Translations under genes and position numbers: made by a program
Source of the DNA: JAKFEW01 sp036675505
Lineage (GTDB): Bacteria; Cyanobacteriota; Sericytochromatia; S15B-MN24; JAQBPE01
Reading direction: 5' to 3'
DNA: 64,000 nt
NCBI GenBank assembly: GCA_036675505.1
Contig: JAKFEW010000143.1
Coordinates: 1 to 64,000 of the forward strand
Shown: piece by piece, positions 32,092-41,107 of the stretch
Numbering within the stretch: the first letter of the stretch is position 1
Layout of the letters: each line of letters opens with the position of its first letter
The notes under the pieces: generated by a model
The model's input: only the letters and a program-made list of their open reading frames with translations
What the model was told of the DNA's origin: nothing
Database searches by the model: none

Positions 32092-32670
32092 CTAGAAGCC
32101 AATCTCGGCGCCGATTTCCGGGCCGCTGGTGCGGAGCCCAGCCCCAGGCCCCATAGTTTCCCATCCCCGCCAGCGCGCGACGAGCGCCGTGAATGGAATC
32201 AAGCTTAACTTGACGCCGGCCGAATATGGAAGCGCCATGCTGCCGTTCAGCCATGCCGCGCCGACCGTCAAGTCGAGCGCGAAGGGCATCAGCGGCGGAT
32301 ACCAGCCCGCATTCAATTGACCGAGCGGGCCCACGTTGTTGCCGGTCGCCGTCCCCCACATCGCGACCCCGAGGCCCGGCGCGAGGCTGACCGTCGGAAT
32401 CGGCGAGATGTTCTTCTTGAGCGCCGCGGACACCCAATTGGTGCTGGTCGCCGGTTGGGCCCAGTAATGGGCGCCGAGCCCCCAGCCCATCACGTCGAGG
32501 TTGCCGATCGCCGAGTACGCGAACCCGCCCGTCGTGGCGAAATGCGCGCCGGCGCCGGCGACCACCCCCACGCCCGGCAGCGCGGCAGCGTCCTCAGACT
32601 GCCCGACGATGCCCGCCAGGACGGCGGACACCAGGAGCGTTCGCCTGAGGAGGAGGTGCCAACAAATCAT
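32092..32670 (-). CDS. Secreted outer-membrane-like beta protein, uncharacterised
   Basis: A 192-residue protein from ATG 32670 (AAGGAG 8 bases upstream) with a signal peptide (LLVSAVLAGIVGQSEDAAA). The mature part alternates Gly, aromatic and hydrophobic residues (GAGAHFATTGGFAYSAIGNLDVMGWGLGAHYW) and ends in Phe, as small beta-barrels often do. Its 5' end overlaps the upstream lipoprotein gene by 77 bases in another frame. It precedes the response regulator by 19 bases. Confidence 0.65.
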   Translation of the reverse strand: MICWHLLLRRTLLVSAVLAGIVGQSEDAAALPGVGVVAGAGAHFATTGGFAYSAIGNLDVMGWGLGAHYWAQPATSTNWVSAALKKNISPIPTVSLAPGLGVAMWGTATGNNVGPLGQLNAGWYPPLMPFALDLTVGAAWLNGSMALPYSAGVKLSLIPFTALVARWRGWETMGPGAGLRTSGPEIGAEIGF

Positions 32671-33223
32671 CGATGAACTCCTTCGCTGCGCGGGTTGTGG
32701 CTTCGTCGTAAGCGGCGTCGAGGGCGGGAGCCGACGGGTCGCGAATGGAGGCTGCACCATTGGCGGTTCGCGACCATATGATAGACCCTCGGTTGGCGTC
32801 CAGCAAGCGGAGCGCCACGGTGACGAGGACCCGGCCCTGCCGCCGCTGGTGGGAGTAGAACAGGACCTGGCCGGTCACCAGGCCTTCAACGCCGTATCCC
32901 CTGCCGAGGCGCTGGGCCTGGCCGACCCCGAGCAAGCCGACGTCTCCTGCGCCGCCCTCGACCGAAACGATTCGCTCATCCCCCAGCCGCTGCGCCAACT
33001 CGCGGCGGAAGGTGGCGGCCACGCGAGCGCCGACGGCCTGGTGCGTCACGTCGCTGAACGCGACAACGCCGATCCGACCGAAGCTCCAGGCCGCGAGCCG
33101 ACTCCGGGGCGGCTCGGGCCGCTCGGGGACGGCCGGCTTCATCCACCAGCAGCCGCTCGTCGCCTGGGCGAAAAGGAGGCAAACCAGCGCAAGGCCGGAT
33201 CGAGACATGAATTGTTGCGCCAT
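32594..33223 (-). CDS. Lipoprotein with LpoB/CsgG-like domain
   Basis: A 209-residue protein; GAGG precedes ATG 33223. The lipobox is ATSGC. The mature domain (RIGVVAFSDVTHQAVGARVAATFRRELAQRLGDERIVSVEGG ... GLVTGQVLFYSH ... VALRLLDANRGSIIW) has the alpha/beta order of the LpoB / CsgG / TolB-N type lipoprotein fold that works at the outer membrane. Assignment to a subfamily is not possible. The last 26 codons overlap the next gene. Confidence 0.75.
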   Translation of the reverse strand: MAQQFMSRSGLALVCLLFAQATSGCWWMKPAVPERPEPPRSRLAAWSFGRIGVVAFSDVTHQAVGARVAATFRRELAQRLGDERIVSVEGGAGDVGLLGVGQAQRLGRGYGVEGLVTGQVLFYSHQRRQGRVLVTVALRLLDANRGSIIWSRTANGAASIRDPSAPALDAAYDEATTRAAKEFIDDLLAPPPQANAPGVRRPGGHRRAV

Positions 33224-33261
33224 GTGAACCTCGTCATCTTAACGGCGAGCGTTCGGTTTGG

Positions 33262-34428
33262 CTAGGTCCGGCGAATGACCTCGATCGGGTCGAGCTTCAT
33301 GGCCCGCCAGGCCGGTAAGAGGCTCGCCACCGGGCTGAGCAGCAGGGTAGCGAGTGCCACCAGGATGAAATCCCGGGCTTCCATATCGACCGGCAGGTGC
33401 GACAAGAAGTAGACCTCGCCGGCCAGGCCGATCGGGAAGACCGCGAGCAGGCTGGACAGCACGAAGCCGCCCAGGGAGCCGACGGCGATGCCGACGGCGC
33501 TGATCAAGGTCCCCTGCACCACGAAGAGCTGGCCGGCGTCGCGGGCGCTGGCGCCTACGGCACGCAGCAGGCTGATTTCACGGTTCTTCTCGATCACCCA
33601 CATCGCCATCGTGCTGCCCACGCCGATCATCGCCACGAGCACGATGAACAGGATCACGATGAAGATGACGATCCGCTCGATGAACATCGCCTGCAGGAGC
33701 GGCTTGTTCTGGTCCGACCAGGCCCGCGCGCCGAGCATCAGGTCCCGGCTGAGCGTATGGGCCAGCTGCGGCGCCGCGAAGACGTCCTCGACCGTCACGG
33801 CGAGCCCGGTGACGCCGTCGCCGAGGCCGTAGATGGCCTGGGCGGTCGGCAGCGTGAGGAACGCGACGTGGGCATCGAACTCGTAAAGGCCCGACTCGAA
33901 GACGCCCGTGACCGTGACCGATTTGCGCTTGCCCAGGCCGGTCACGACGTAGGCCGTGTCGCCGATGCCGACGCCGAGCTTGCGGGCTGCCTCGGCGCCC
34001 ATGACGACGCCAGGTCCGGTCGAGAGATCGGTGAGCGAGCCGGCCACCAAGTACCGCTTCCAGGTGGGGTTGCCGGCCTCGATCGCCGGGTCCACGCCGC
34101 GGATCATCACGCCGACCGTCATCTTGGCGTCGGTCGTGACGAGGCCCTGGCCCTGGATGAACGGCGCGACGGCCTTGACGTTCGGCCGATCGGCGATCTG
34201 CCGGCGCACCGCCTGGTGGTTCCGGAGCTGGCCCGTCAGCGGCTCGTAGATGCTCACGTGCGGGGTCGTGCCGAGCAGCCGCTCGACCATGTCCCGTTCG
34301 AAGCCGTTGGTCAGCGAGAGCGCCGTCGTGAGGATGGCGACGCCCACGCTGACCGAGAGGACGAGGAGCAGGCTCTGCCACGGCCGAGCCCGCAGCTGGC
34401 TCAGCGCGAGGAAGAGTAGGTAGCGCAC
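33262..34428 (-). CDS. FtsX-like ABC permease, LolC/LolE type
   Basis: A 388-residue protein with four membrane helices (residues about 18-42, 265-290, 310-335, 355-378) and a large extracytoplasmic domain after helix 1. LSVSVGVAILTTALSLTNGFERDMVERLLGTTPHV is typical of LolC/E. The FtsX segment EKNREISLLRAVGASARDAGQLFVVQG and the ending PAWRAMKLDPIEVIRRT are also present. It would release lipoproteins from the inner membrane or export a similar substrate with a LolD ATPase not found here. GTG start without an evident ribosome site, 10 bases after glpX, suggests translational coupling. Confidence 0.88.
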   Translation of the reverse strand: MRYLLFLALSQLRARPWQSLLLVLSVSVGVAILTTALSLTNGFERDMVERLLGTTPHVSIYEPLTGQLRNHQAVRRQIADRPNVKAVAPFIQGQGLVTTDAKMTVGVMIRGVDPAIEAGNPTWKRYLVAGSLTDLSTGPGVVMGAEAARKLGVGIGDTAYVVTGLGKRKSVTVTGVFESGLYEFDAHVAFLTLPTAQAIYGLGDGVTGLAVTVEDVFAAPQLAHTLSRDLMLGARAWSDQNKPLLQAMFIERIVIFIVILFIVLVAMIGVGSTMAMWVIEKNREISLLRAVGASARDAGQLFVVQGTLISAVGIAVGSLGGFVLSSLLAVFPIGLAGEVYFLSHLPVDMEARDFILVALATLLLSPVASLLPAWRAMKLDPIEVIRRT

Positions 34429-34438
34429 CGTTCGGGGT

Positions 34439-35473
34439 TTAGTAGCGCTCCAGGCGGATCGGCAGCTTCCGCGCCGTATCTTCCATGTGCACGGTGTCGA
34501 TGAAGCGGACGAAGTTGGTGGACGCGCCCATGACGATCGAGTAGGTACGGGCGCCGGCGCCGAAGAAGCGGACGCCCTTGAGGATCTCGCCGTCCGTGAT
34601 GCCGGTGGCCGCGAAGAGAATCTCGCGGCCGGGGGCGAGATCGTTGGTGAAGTAGACCTTGTCGAGATCGATGCCCATCGACACGGCGCGGGCCGCTTCC
34701 TGCTCGTTGCGGGGCTTGATGCGCGCCTGGATCTCGCCGCCGAGGCAGCGCATCGCGGCGGCGGTCAGCACGCCTTCCGGCGCGCCGCCGATGCCCATGA
34801 CGGCGTGGACGCCGGAGCCCGCGATCGCCGCCGCGAGGCCGCCCGTCACGTCACCGTCGCCGATCAGGCGAATGCGCGCGCCAGCGGCCCGCACTTCCGC
34901 GATCAACTCCGCGTGGCGCGGACGATCGAGGATGACGACGGTCAGATCCTCGATGTCGCGGTTGAGCGACATCGCGATGATGGCCAGGTTGGTCTTCACC
35001 GGGGCGGTGATGTCCACCTTGCCCGCTGCCGACGGGCCGACGATCAGCTTGTCCATGTAGGTGTCGGGCGCGTGCAGCAGGCCGCCCGCCTCCGACATCG
35101 CCATGACGGCGATCGAATTGTTCTCGCCGGTGGCGACCAGGTTGGTGCCCTCGAGCGGATCGACGGCGATGTCCACCTTGAAGGCGCCCTCGCCGGTACG
35201 CCCGACGCGCTCGCCGATGTAGAGCATCGGCGCCTCGTCACGCTCGCCCTCGCCGATCACGATCGTGCCGTCGATGTCGAGGTTGTTGAAGGCGAGGCGC
35301 ATCGCCTCGACCGCGAGGTGGTCCGCGCCGTCCCGATCGCCCCGGCCCATCAGGCGGGAAGCGGCCAGCGCGGCGGCTTCGACGACCTGCACGACGTCGA
35401 GCGCGAGCGCGCGCTCCATGCCGACGTTGACCATGCTCTGCTTCTGGCCGGTAAGATCGGTGTTGAGCGTCAT
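34439..35473 (-). CDS. glpX: Class II fructose-1,6-/sedoheptulose-1,7-bisphosphatase
   Basis: A 344-residue protein with GAAGGAG before ATG 35473. Family motifs: DGTIVIGEGERDEAPMLYIGE, DIAVDPLEGT, the substrate loop PRHAELIAEVRAAGARIRLIGDGDV and IGGAPEGVLTAAAMRCLGG. Li-sensitive, Mg/Mn-dependent phosphatase of gluconeogenesis and, in Cyanobacteria, the Calvin cycle (dual FBP/SBPase). With eno and pyk in the same window it indicates central carbon metabolism; no RuBisCO or phosphoribulokinase was seen. Confidence 0.96.
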   Translation of the reverse strand: MTLNTDLTGQKQSMVNVGMERALALDVVQVVEAAALAASRLMGRGDRDGADHLAVEAMRLAFNNLDIDGTIVIGEGERDEAPMLYIGERVGRTGEGAFKVDIAVDPLEGTNLVATGENNSIAVMAMSEAGGLLHAPDTYMDKLIVGPSAAGKVDITAPVKTNLAIIAMSLNRDIEDLTVVILDRPRHAELIAEVRAAGARIRLIGDGDVTGGLAAAIAGSGVHAVMGIGGAPEGVLTAAAMRCLGGEIQARIKPRNEQEAARAVSMGIDLDKVYFTNDLAPGREILFAATGITDGEILKGVRFFGAGARTYSIVMGASTNFVRFIDTVHMEDTARKLPIRLERY

Positions 35474-35503
35474 TGCTCGCGTCTCCTTCGATAGCGGGTG
35501 CGG

Positions 35504-37045
35504 CTACGGAACGGGGCGCAGCTCCTCGCCGGCCGGGTAGGCGGGCGAAGGCGTGCCGAGGAGGAGCGGGATACGCTCGACCACGTCTCCGGCCATCAAG
35601 CTTACCATGCCCGCGTCGCGGGCGAGATCGGCGGCGCGGCCATGCAGCCAGACCGCCGTGGAGGCCGCGGCGAATGCCTCCATGCCGCGCCCGAGCAGGC
35701 CGGTGATCAGCCCGGTGAGCACGTCGCCACTGCCGGCCGTGGCGAGCAGCGGCGAGCCGGTGGCGTTGATGGCGTAGCCGCCGTCCGGCTTGGCGATCAC
35801 CGTGCGTGCGCCCTTGAGGGCCACGATCGCCCGGTGGCGTCGCGCGGCCTCGAGCGCCGAGCCGAGGCGGTCCTTCTGCACCTGCTCGGGCTTGACGTCC
35901 AGCAGGCGTGCCATCTCGCCGGGGTGAGGCGTCATCACGACGGCGCCGAGCCGCGTGGGCAGCGCGCCGTCGCCGCGGGGCAGCGCGTCGGCGTCGAGCA
36001 CGACGGGCCCGTCGTAGGATGAAAGCAACGCGTCGACGAGCTCTCGCACGCGCGGCGTGTAGCCCATGCCGGGGCCCAACGCGACGGCGCGGCAGCGCCG
36101 CAGCTGGGGCTGGAGCACGGCGACGGCCTCCGGGCCGATGCTGCCGTCGTGCTCGCCGAGCGGCAGCACGATCGCCTCCGGCACCGCCATCGCGACGCCC
36201 TCGCGCTGGCTCGCCGGCACGCCTAGGTAAACCAGGCCGATGCCCGAGCGCGCGGCCGCGCGGGCGGCCAGCACGGCAGCACCCGTCATGGTGGGCGAGC
36301 CGGCGATGATCATGACCGTGCCGAGCGTGCCCTTGTGGGCGTCAGGCGGCACGGTGGGCGGGGCCGACGGGGCGTTCAGGCGGCCGGCGAACGATGCGAG
36401 CAGCTGTGGCGGGAAGCCGATGTCGGCCAGCCACAGGCCGCCGATGCGGTCGAGCGCCTGATCGGTCAGCAGGCCCGTCTTGAGCACGCCGAAGGTGATG
36501 GTGTGGCTGGCGCGCACCACGGCGCCCATGCTCGCCCCGGTATCGGCGTCGAGGCCGCTCGGCGTGTCCACCGCAATCACGGCACGCCAATGCCCGCGAT
36601 TGACCCAGTCGATCGCGAGCATCGCGTCGCTCTTGAGCGGCCGGTCGAGGCCGATGCCGAACATCGCGTCGACCAGCACCCATTCGGGCCCGAAAGACTC
36701 GGCGCCCGCGAAGCTCTTGGGCGTGACGCTGCGGCGGGCGAGCCAGGCCATCTGGCGCGTGGCGAGCTCGCCGAGCGAGGCGCCCACCGTCAGCACCCGC
36801 ACGGTGTGGCCCCGATCGACGAGCAACCGGGCGACCGCGAGGCCGTCCGCGCCGTTGTTGCCGGTACCCGCCATGACGAGCACCGGGGCGCCTGGGTGGT
36901 GGCGGTCGATGAACCGCGCCACGGCGAGCGCGGCGCGCTCCATGAGGACGAGCGCGGGGAAGCCCCACTCGTCGATCAGCTTGCGCTCGAGCGTCTGGAC
37001 CTGTTTGGCGGTGCCGACCGCGGGGGCCGGGGGGCGAATGGGCAT
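35504..37045 (-). CDS. nnr: Bifunctional NAD(P)H-hydrate epimerase / ADP-dependent NAD(P)H-hydrate dehydratase
   Basis: A 513-residue fusion starting at ATG 37045 (AGGTGA upstream). N-terminal YjeF_N epimerase domain (residues 1-215): VMAGTGNNGADGLAVARLL, VLVDAMFGIGLDRPL and DTPSGLDADTG. C-terminal carbohydrate-kinase-like dehydratase domain: HKGTLGTVMIIAGSPTMTGAA, VMTPHPGEMARLL and TAGSGDVLTGLITGLLGRG. It repairs damaged NAD(P)H hydrates. Located 30 bases after glpX on the same strand. Both active domains appear intact. Confidence 0.95.
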   Translation of the reverse strand: MPIRPPAPAVGTAKQVQTLERKLIDEWGFPALVLMERAALAVARFIDRHHPGAPVLVMAGTGNNGADGLAVARLLVDRGHTVRVLTVGASLGELATRQMAWLARRSVTPKSFAGAESFGPEWVLVDAMFGIGLDRPLKSDAMLAIDWVNRGHWRAVIAVDTPSGLDADTGASMGAVVRASHTITFGVLKTGLLTDQALDRIGGLWLADIGFPPQLLASFAGRLNAPSAPPTVPPDAHKGTLGTVMIIAGSPTMTGAAVLAARAAARSGIGLVYLGVPASQREGVAMAVPEAIVLPLGEHDGSIGPEAVAVLQPQLRRCRAVALGPGMGYTPRVRELVDALLSSYDGPVVLDADALPRGDGALPTRLGAVVMTPHPGEMARLLDVKPEQVQKDRLGSALEAARRHRAIVALKGARTVIAKPDGGYAINATGSPLLATAGSGDVLTGLITGLLGRGMEAFAAASTAVWLHGRAADLARDAGMVSLMAGDVVERIPLLLGTPSPAYPAGEELRPVP

Positions 37046-37145
37046 GCGGGCTTCACCTGGAATGGGCTGGTTCCGGTATAACACGGCGCGCCGCGCGCTC
37101 GCCGTGCGGTTGCGCACGCCCGGCCGGAACCCCCGCCCGCCGGCG

Positions 37146-39008
37146 TCAGCGCCGGCGCGCGCGCCAGCGCCAGCCGGCCAGGCCGAGCGCGAACAGCGCG
37201 AAAGTCATGCCCTCGCCGGCGCCGTTGGAGGTCGACTTGGCCGGGTTGGCGCAGCCCGCGCAACCGAAGCCGCCCGCCGCGGCGCTGCCGCCCCCGCTGC
37301 CTGCGCTGCCGCCTCGGCCGCCCACGTTCACCGAGACCGCCTTGCCGCTGCCCGCGTCGATCGTGATCGCCGCGTTGCCGGACAATAGCGCCGCGAGGAT
37401 GTCCTGGATCTTGGTCCGGTTGTCCGTGATGACGGAGGGCTTGCCCGTCGTCTTGGTCTGCTCGATGCGCAGCGCGGCCGGCATCGCCACCGGCTCGCCC
37501 TTGCCGGTCGTGGCCGGGCCCTGGATCGTCCCGCTGCCCGGTGAGCCCGTCACCATGAACTTGATGCCGTTCTTGAGCGTGATTTCGACGGGCGCCCACG
37601 GCTCCTGGACGTTGGGATTGCATTTGCGCACGCCCTTGGCCTCGTGCACGTTCGAGACGTCGCCCATCTCCGAGTTGAAGACGAACATCGGGTCCTGGGT
37701 CATCTCGTCGGGCGACAGCGTCGTGTAAAGGCGCGTGAGGTAGGGATGCTTGTCGAACATCGCGCGGATCTCCCGTGCGGGCTTGATCACGGTGTCTTCG
37801 AGCTCGACCGCGACCTTCATCACGTTCACCTCGAACTGCGCCGCAGCGAGCTGGGTCTTGTACTGCGTGATGCCGTAGTAGAACGAGCTGTCGTCGATGT
37901 CCTTGAGCGACTCGGGCTTGGGCACGTGGCGCTTGAGGAACGACATGATCCGGCCGCCCCCGCCGAATCCCCTGTCCATCGCGGGCGCGGCGCCGCCGAC
38001 GAACTGCTGGAGCCGGTAGCTGTTCTGCAGCGCGAACTGCACGAACGCCACCGGATCGGTCTTCTGCGTGAGCTCCCGGGCGAAGGCCTCGAGGGCCTTC
38101 GGGTCGATCGCGTCGAGCTGCACGCCGCTGCTCTTGCCGGCGTAGTCGGTCACGAAGGCCTGGCCGCCGGCCTCGTTCATCGCCTCGGTCACGACTGCCG
38201 GGTAGTTCTGGCCACCGCTCGGCCAGTCGATGCGCGCCTCGTTGATCTCGGCATGGCGGTAGTTCTCGGGCACTGAGCGGGTCTTGCCGAGCACCCAGAC
38301 GTAGACGCCCATGTCGGGCGTCGCGGCCACGCCGGTCAGGCGGATCGGGATGCCTGGCTTGGTGGACTTGTAGTTGAAGACGATCGGCTGGAGGTCTCCC
38401 GCCTCGCGGTCCTTCTGGAGCTTGAGGGCGATGAAGTAGTACTTGCCGGCCACGTAGGGATCGAGCAGCGGATCGAGCGCCGCCGGAACGGTGTAGCCGT
38501 TGGTCGTCAGCCATTCTTTGAGCTTCGCCGTGTCGTTGGCCTGCAGCACGGCGGTCTCGAAGGGGCCCACCTGCTCTTGCGAAATGACGGCAACGCCGGA
38601 GTCCTCCGCCGCGGCCGAGGGGGCCGCGGCCCCGGTCGCCGTGGCGCGCCCCATGCCGAAATCGGCGCACTTGCCCTCGGTCTTGTCGATATTCACCCGG
38701 AACGTGGGCTGGGTGGCCCCGCGCAGCACGTTGAACAGCGCCTCGGAACCCACGCCGAGCGTCGGCTCGGTGGGCGTGGGCAAGATCCAGGAGAAGTCCT
38801 TGGCCGCGCCCTGGTACTGGATCTGCACGTGGGCGGTCACGTTCTCGCCGTCGGTGGCGAAGAGAATCCGCTCGCCAGCCTGCTCCACCGGCGTCCGCTG
38901 GCAGAACAGGCCGCCGCAGGCGTCGGCGGGCAAGGGCGAGGTCATCGTCCCGAGGCCGGCGACGAGCGCCACCGCGAGGGCGAGGGAGAGGCGACGGGCG
39001 AGTTTCAT
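37146..39008 (-). CDS. DUF2330 protein with C-terminal sorting-signal-like tail
   Basis: A 620-residue paralogue of the proteins at 29275 and 39031. AGGAGG precedes the ATG. A signal peptide leads into DACGGLFCQRTPVEQAGERILF. Family blocks: QIQYQGAAKDFSWILPTP, GIPIRLTGVAATPDMGVYVWVLG, NEAGGQAFVTDYAGKS and SPDEMTQDPMFVFN. The C-terminus reads FGCAGCANPAKS, hydrophobic stretch FALFALGLAG, then RARRR. Transcribed 22 bases after the DUF2330 gene at 39031, so the two are one operon, perhaps encoding a paired complex. Function unknown. Confidence 0.9.
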   Translation of the reverse strand: MKLARRLSLALAVALVAGLGTMTSPLPADACGGLFCQRTPVEQAGERILFATDGENVTAHVQIQYQGAAKDFSWILPTPTEPTLGVGSEALFNVLRGATQPTFRVNIDKTEGKCADFGMGRATATGAAAPSAAAEDSGVAVISQEQVGPFETAVLQANDTAKLKEWLTTNGYTVPAALDPLLDPYVAGKYYFIALKLQKDREAGDLQPIVFNYKSTKPGIPIRLTGVAATPDMGVYVWVLGKTRSVPENYRHAEINEARIDWPSGGQNYPAVVTEAMNEAGGQAFVTDYAGKSSGVQLDAIDPKALEAFARELTQKTDPVAFVQFALQNSYRLQQFVGGAAPAMDRGFGGGGRIMSFLKRHVPKPESLKDIDDSSFYYGITQYKTQLAAAQFEVNVMKVAVELEDTVIKPAREIRAMFDKHPYLTRLYTTLSPDEMTQDPMFVFNSEMGDVSNVHEAKGVRKCNPNVQEPWAPVEITLKNGIKFMVTGSPGSGTIQGPATTGKGEPVAMPAALRIEQTKTTGKPSVITDNRTKIQDILAALLSGNAAITIDAGSGKAVSVNVGGRGGSAGSGGGSAAAGGFGCAGCANPAKSTSNGAGEGMTFALFALGLAGWRWRARRR

Positions 39009-39030
39009 GGGCGACCTCCTGAGCCGAAGA

Positions 39031-40902
39031 CTAGCGGCGGCGACCGGCGCGCAGGCGCCAGCCGACCAGGCCGAGGGCGAACAGCGCGAAGGTCAGGCCC
39101 TCGCCCACCCCTCGGGATGCGGATTTTGCGGGGTTCGCGCAGCCGGCGCAGCCGAAGCCGCCCGCGGCGGCGTCGGTGCCGCCCGAACGCGTGGTCTTGG
39201 GGGCGATCGCCGGCACCGCCACGGCCTTGCCGCTCGGGTCGATCGCCACCGCCTGGCCGGCGGGCGGCGCGGTCGGCGCCGCTGTAGGCTTCGCGGTGGC
39301 GGCGGCCGTCGGCGTGGGCGACTGCGCCGCCACCGCCGGCTGGCCGAGGGCCAACCGCACCACGTTCGCGTTGTCCTGGATCAACGACGCCGCGCCCGCG
39401 GCCTTGAGCTGCTCGATGCGCAGCGCGGCCGGCATCGCGATCGGCTTGCCGACTTCGCCGTCCACCGTGTCGCGCGCCCAGAACGAGATGCCGTTGCCCA
39501 GCGTGATGAAGACCGGCGCGGTCCAGGGCATCTGGTCCTTCTCGCAGCGCCGCAGGCCCTGCGCGACGTGCGCGTTCGCCACCGCCGGCAGCTGGCCGTT
39601 GAAGACGAACATCGGGTCCTGGGTCATTTCGTCCGGCGACATCGTGGTGTAAAGCGAGGTCAGGTAGGGGTGCTTCTCGAGCATCGCCTTGATGTCGCCG
39701 AGCGGCTTCACGACCTGCTCCTCGAGCGCGGCAGCGCCCGCCGCGGCATCGACGCTGATCTGCTCGGCGTCGAATTCCTCGCCGTAGCTCTCGATGGACT
39801 GGAAGAACTGGTCGTCGGGCATCGCGGCCTGCGACTTGGGCTTCGGCACGAAGCGCTTGAGGAACGCCACCAGCGCGGCCGAGTCCAGCGAGGTGTTCCG
39901 CTCGCCGAAGAACCCGCCCTCGAGCACGGCGCGCGCGAAGTCGGCAGGGCGGGTCGCCTGGCGCACGCGGGCCAGGTCGAACTTCGCGGCGTCGAAGTCC
40001 GCGGCCGGCACCACGTCGCTCTTGCCTGCGAAGTCGGTCACGAAGGCCTGGCCGCCGGCCTCGTTCATCGCCTCGGTGACGACCTGCGGGTAATTTTGGC
40101 CGCCGCCCAGCCAGTCGATGCGTGCCTCGTTGATCTCGGCGTGGCGGTAGTTCTCGGGCACGGCGCGCGCGTTGCCGAGCACCCAGACCCACACGCCCAT
40201 GTCGGGGGTCGCGGCCACGCCCGTCAGGCGGATCGGGATGCCCGGCTTGGTGGACTTGTACGTGAAGGAGATCGGCGCGAGGTCGCCGGCGTCGCGGTCC
40301 TTGCGCAGCTTGAGCGCGAGGAAGTAGTACTTGCCGGCCACGTAAGGGTCCATCAGCGGGTCGATCGCCTGCGGGAGGGTGTAGCCGTTGTCGCGCAGCC
40401 AGGTCTTGAGCGCGCCCGGATCGTTCGACTGGATGACGGCGCTCTGGAACGGCCCGACCTGCTCCTCGGAGACGACGGTGACCGCGCCGGGCGCCGCCGG
40501 CATCATGCCGCCGGCGTTGTTCACGATGGACGCTCCGTCCATCGACTCCTCCAGCATCATGTACTCGCAGCCTTCTTCCTTCAACTCCAGGCGGAAGTTC
40601 GGGCGCGTGGCGGCGCGCAGGCGGCGGAAGAGCAAGTCGGAGCCGATCGCGAGCTTCGGCGGCGTGGGCACCGGGACGATCCAGGAGAAGTCCTTCGCGG
40701 GGCCCTGGTACTGGATCTGCACGTGGGCCGTCACGTTTTCGCCGTCCGTCGCGAAGAGGATCCGCTCGCCGGCCTGGTCGACGGGTTGGTTCTGGCAAAA
40801 GAGGCCGCCGCAGGCCCAGGCCGCGGATGGCGCCAGGATGGCGAGCCCCATCGCCAACGCGGCAGCTAGCAAGGAAGCCTTCGAACGGGGGCCGATGGGC
40901 AT
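39031..40902 (-). CDS. DUF2330 protein with C-terminal sorting-signal-like tail
   Basis: A 623-residue protein; ATG 40902 (MPIGPRSK) is chosen because GGAG lies 9 bases upstream. The signal peptide ends at AWACGGLFCQNQPVDQ. It has the same family blocks as its neighbour, plus a Thr/Ala/Pro-rich spacer of about 45 residues before the C-terminal FGCAGCANPAKS, hydrophobic stretch and AGRRR. The spacer suits a protein held away from the cell surface. First gene of the two-gene DUF2330 operon; an AT-rich 205-base region upstream (40903-41107) probably holds the promoter. Confidence 0.9.
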   Translation of the reverse strand: MPIGPRSKASLLAAALAMGLAILAPSAAWACGGLFCQNQPVDQAGERILFATDGENVTAHVQIQYQGPAKDFSWIVPVPTPPKLAIGSDLLFRRLRAATRPNFRLELKEEGCEYMMLEESMDGASIVNNAGGMMPAAPGAVTVVSEEQVGPFQSAVIQSNDPGALKTWLRDNGYTLPQAIDPLMDPYVAGKYYFLALKLRKDRDAGDLAPISFTYKSTKPGIPIRLTGVAATPDMGVWVWVLGNARAVPENYRHAEINEARIDWLGGGQNYPQVVTEAMNEAGGQAFVTDFAGKSDVVPAADFDAAKFDLARVRQATRPADFARAVLEGGFFGERNTSLDSAALVAFLKRFVPKPKSQAAMPDDQFFQSIESYGEEFDAEQISVDAAAGAAALEEQVVKPLGDIKAMLEKHPYLTSLYTTMSPDEMTQDPMFVFNGQLPAVANAHVAQGLRRCEKDQMPWTAPVFITLGNGISFWARDTVDGEVGKPIAMPAALRIEQLKAAGAASLIQDNANVVRLALGQPAVAAQSPTPTAAATAKPTAAPTAPPAGQAVAIDPSGKAVAVPAIAPKTTRSGGTDAAAGGFGCAGCANPAKSASRGVGEGLTFALFALGLVGWRLRAGRRR

Positions 40903-41055
40903 GAACATCTCTCCTGGCGAGCGAGCGACTTCACCCTTGTACCGCGGGAGGATAAACATTACACGCTTCTAATGTTCGATGTATACCCAGGCGGCAGGCG
41001 TTTGTTTACAACATTAGTACATCATTTATTTGTATTCTTCAAGTGTGTACCGATG

Positions 41056-41094
41056 GAGCGAAAAGAAAGGGACGGCCGCGATGGCGACCGTCCC
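41056..41094 (-). terminator. Terminator after pyk
   Basis: On the minus strand GGGACGG ... CCGTCCC (plus 41069-41075 and 41088-41094, with partly paired inner bases) is followed by TTTCTTTTC. Confidence 0.75.
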
Positions 41095-41107
41095 CAGGAG
41101 GTTCGCG

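Noticed and set aside
38500..40869. Long plus-strand open frame antisense to the DUF2330 genes
   Set aside because: The minus-strand frames have signal peptides and conserved family blocks. The plus frame is repetitive Arg/Gly/Val sequence.
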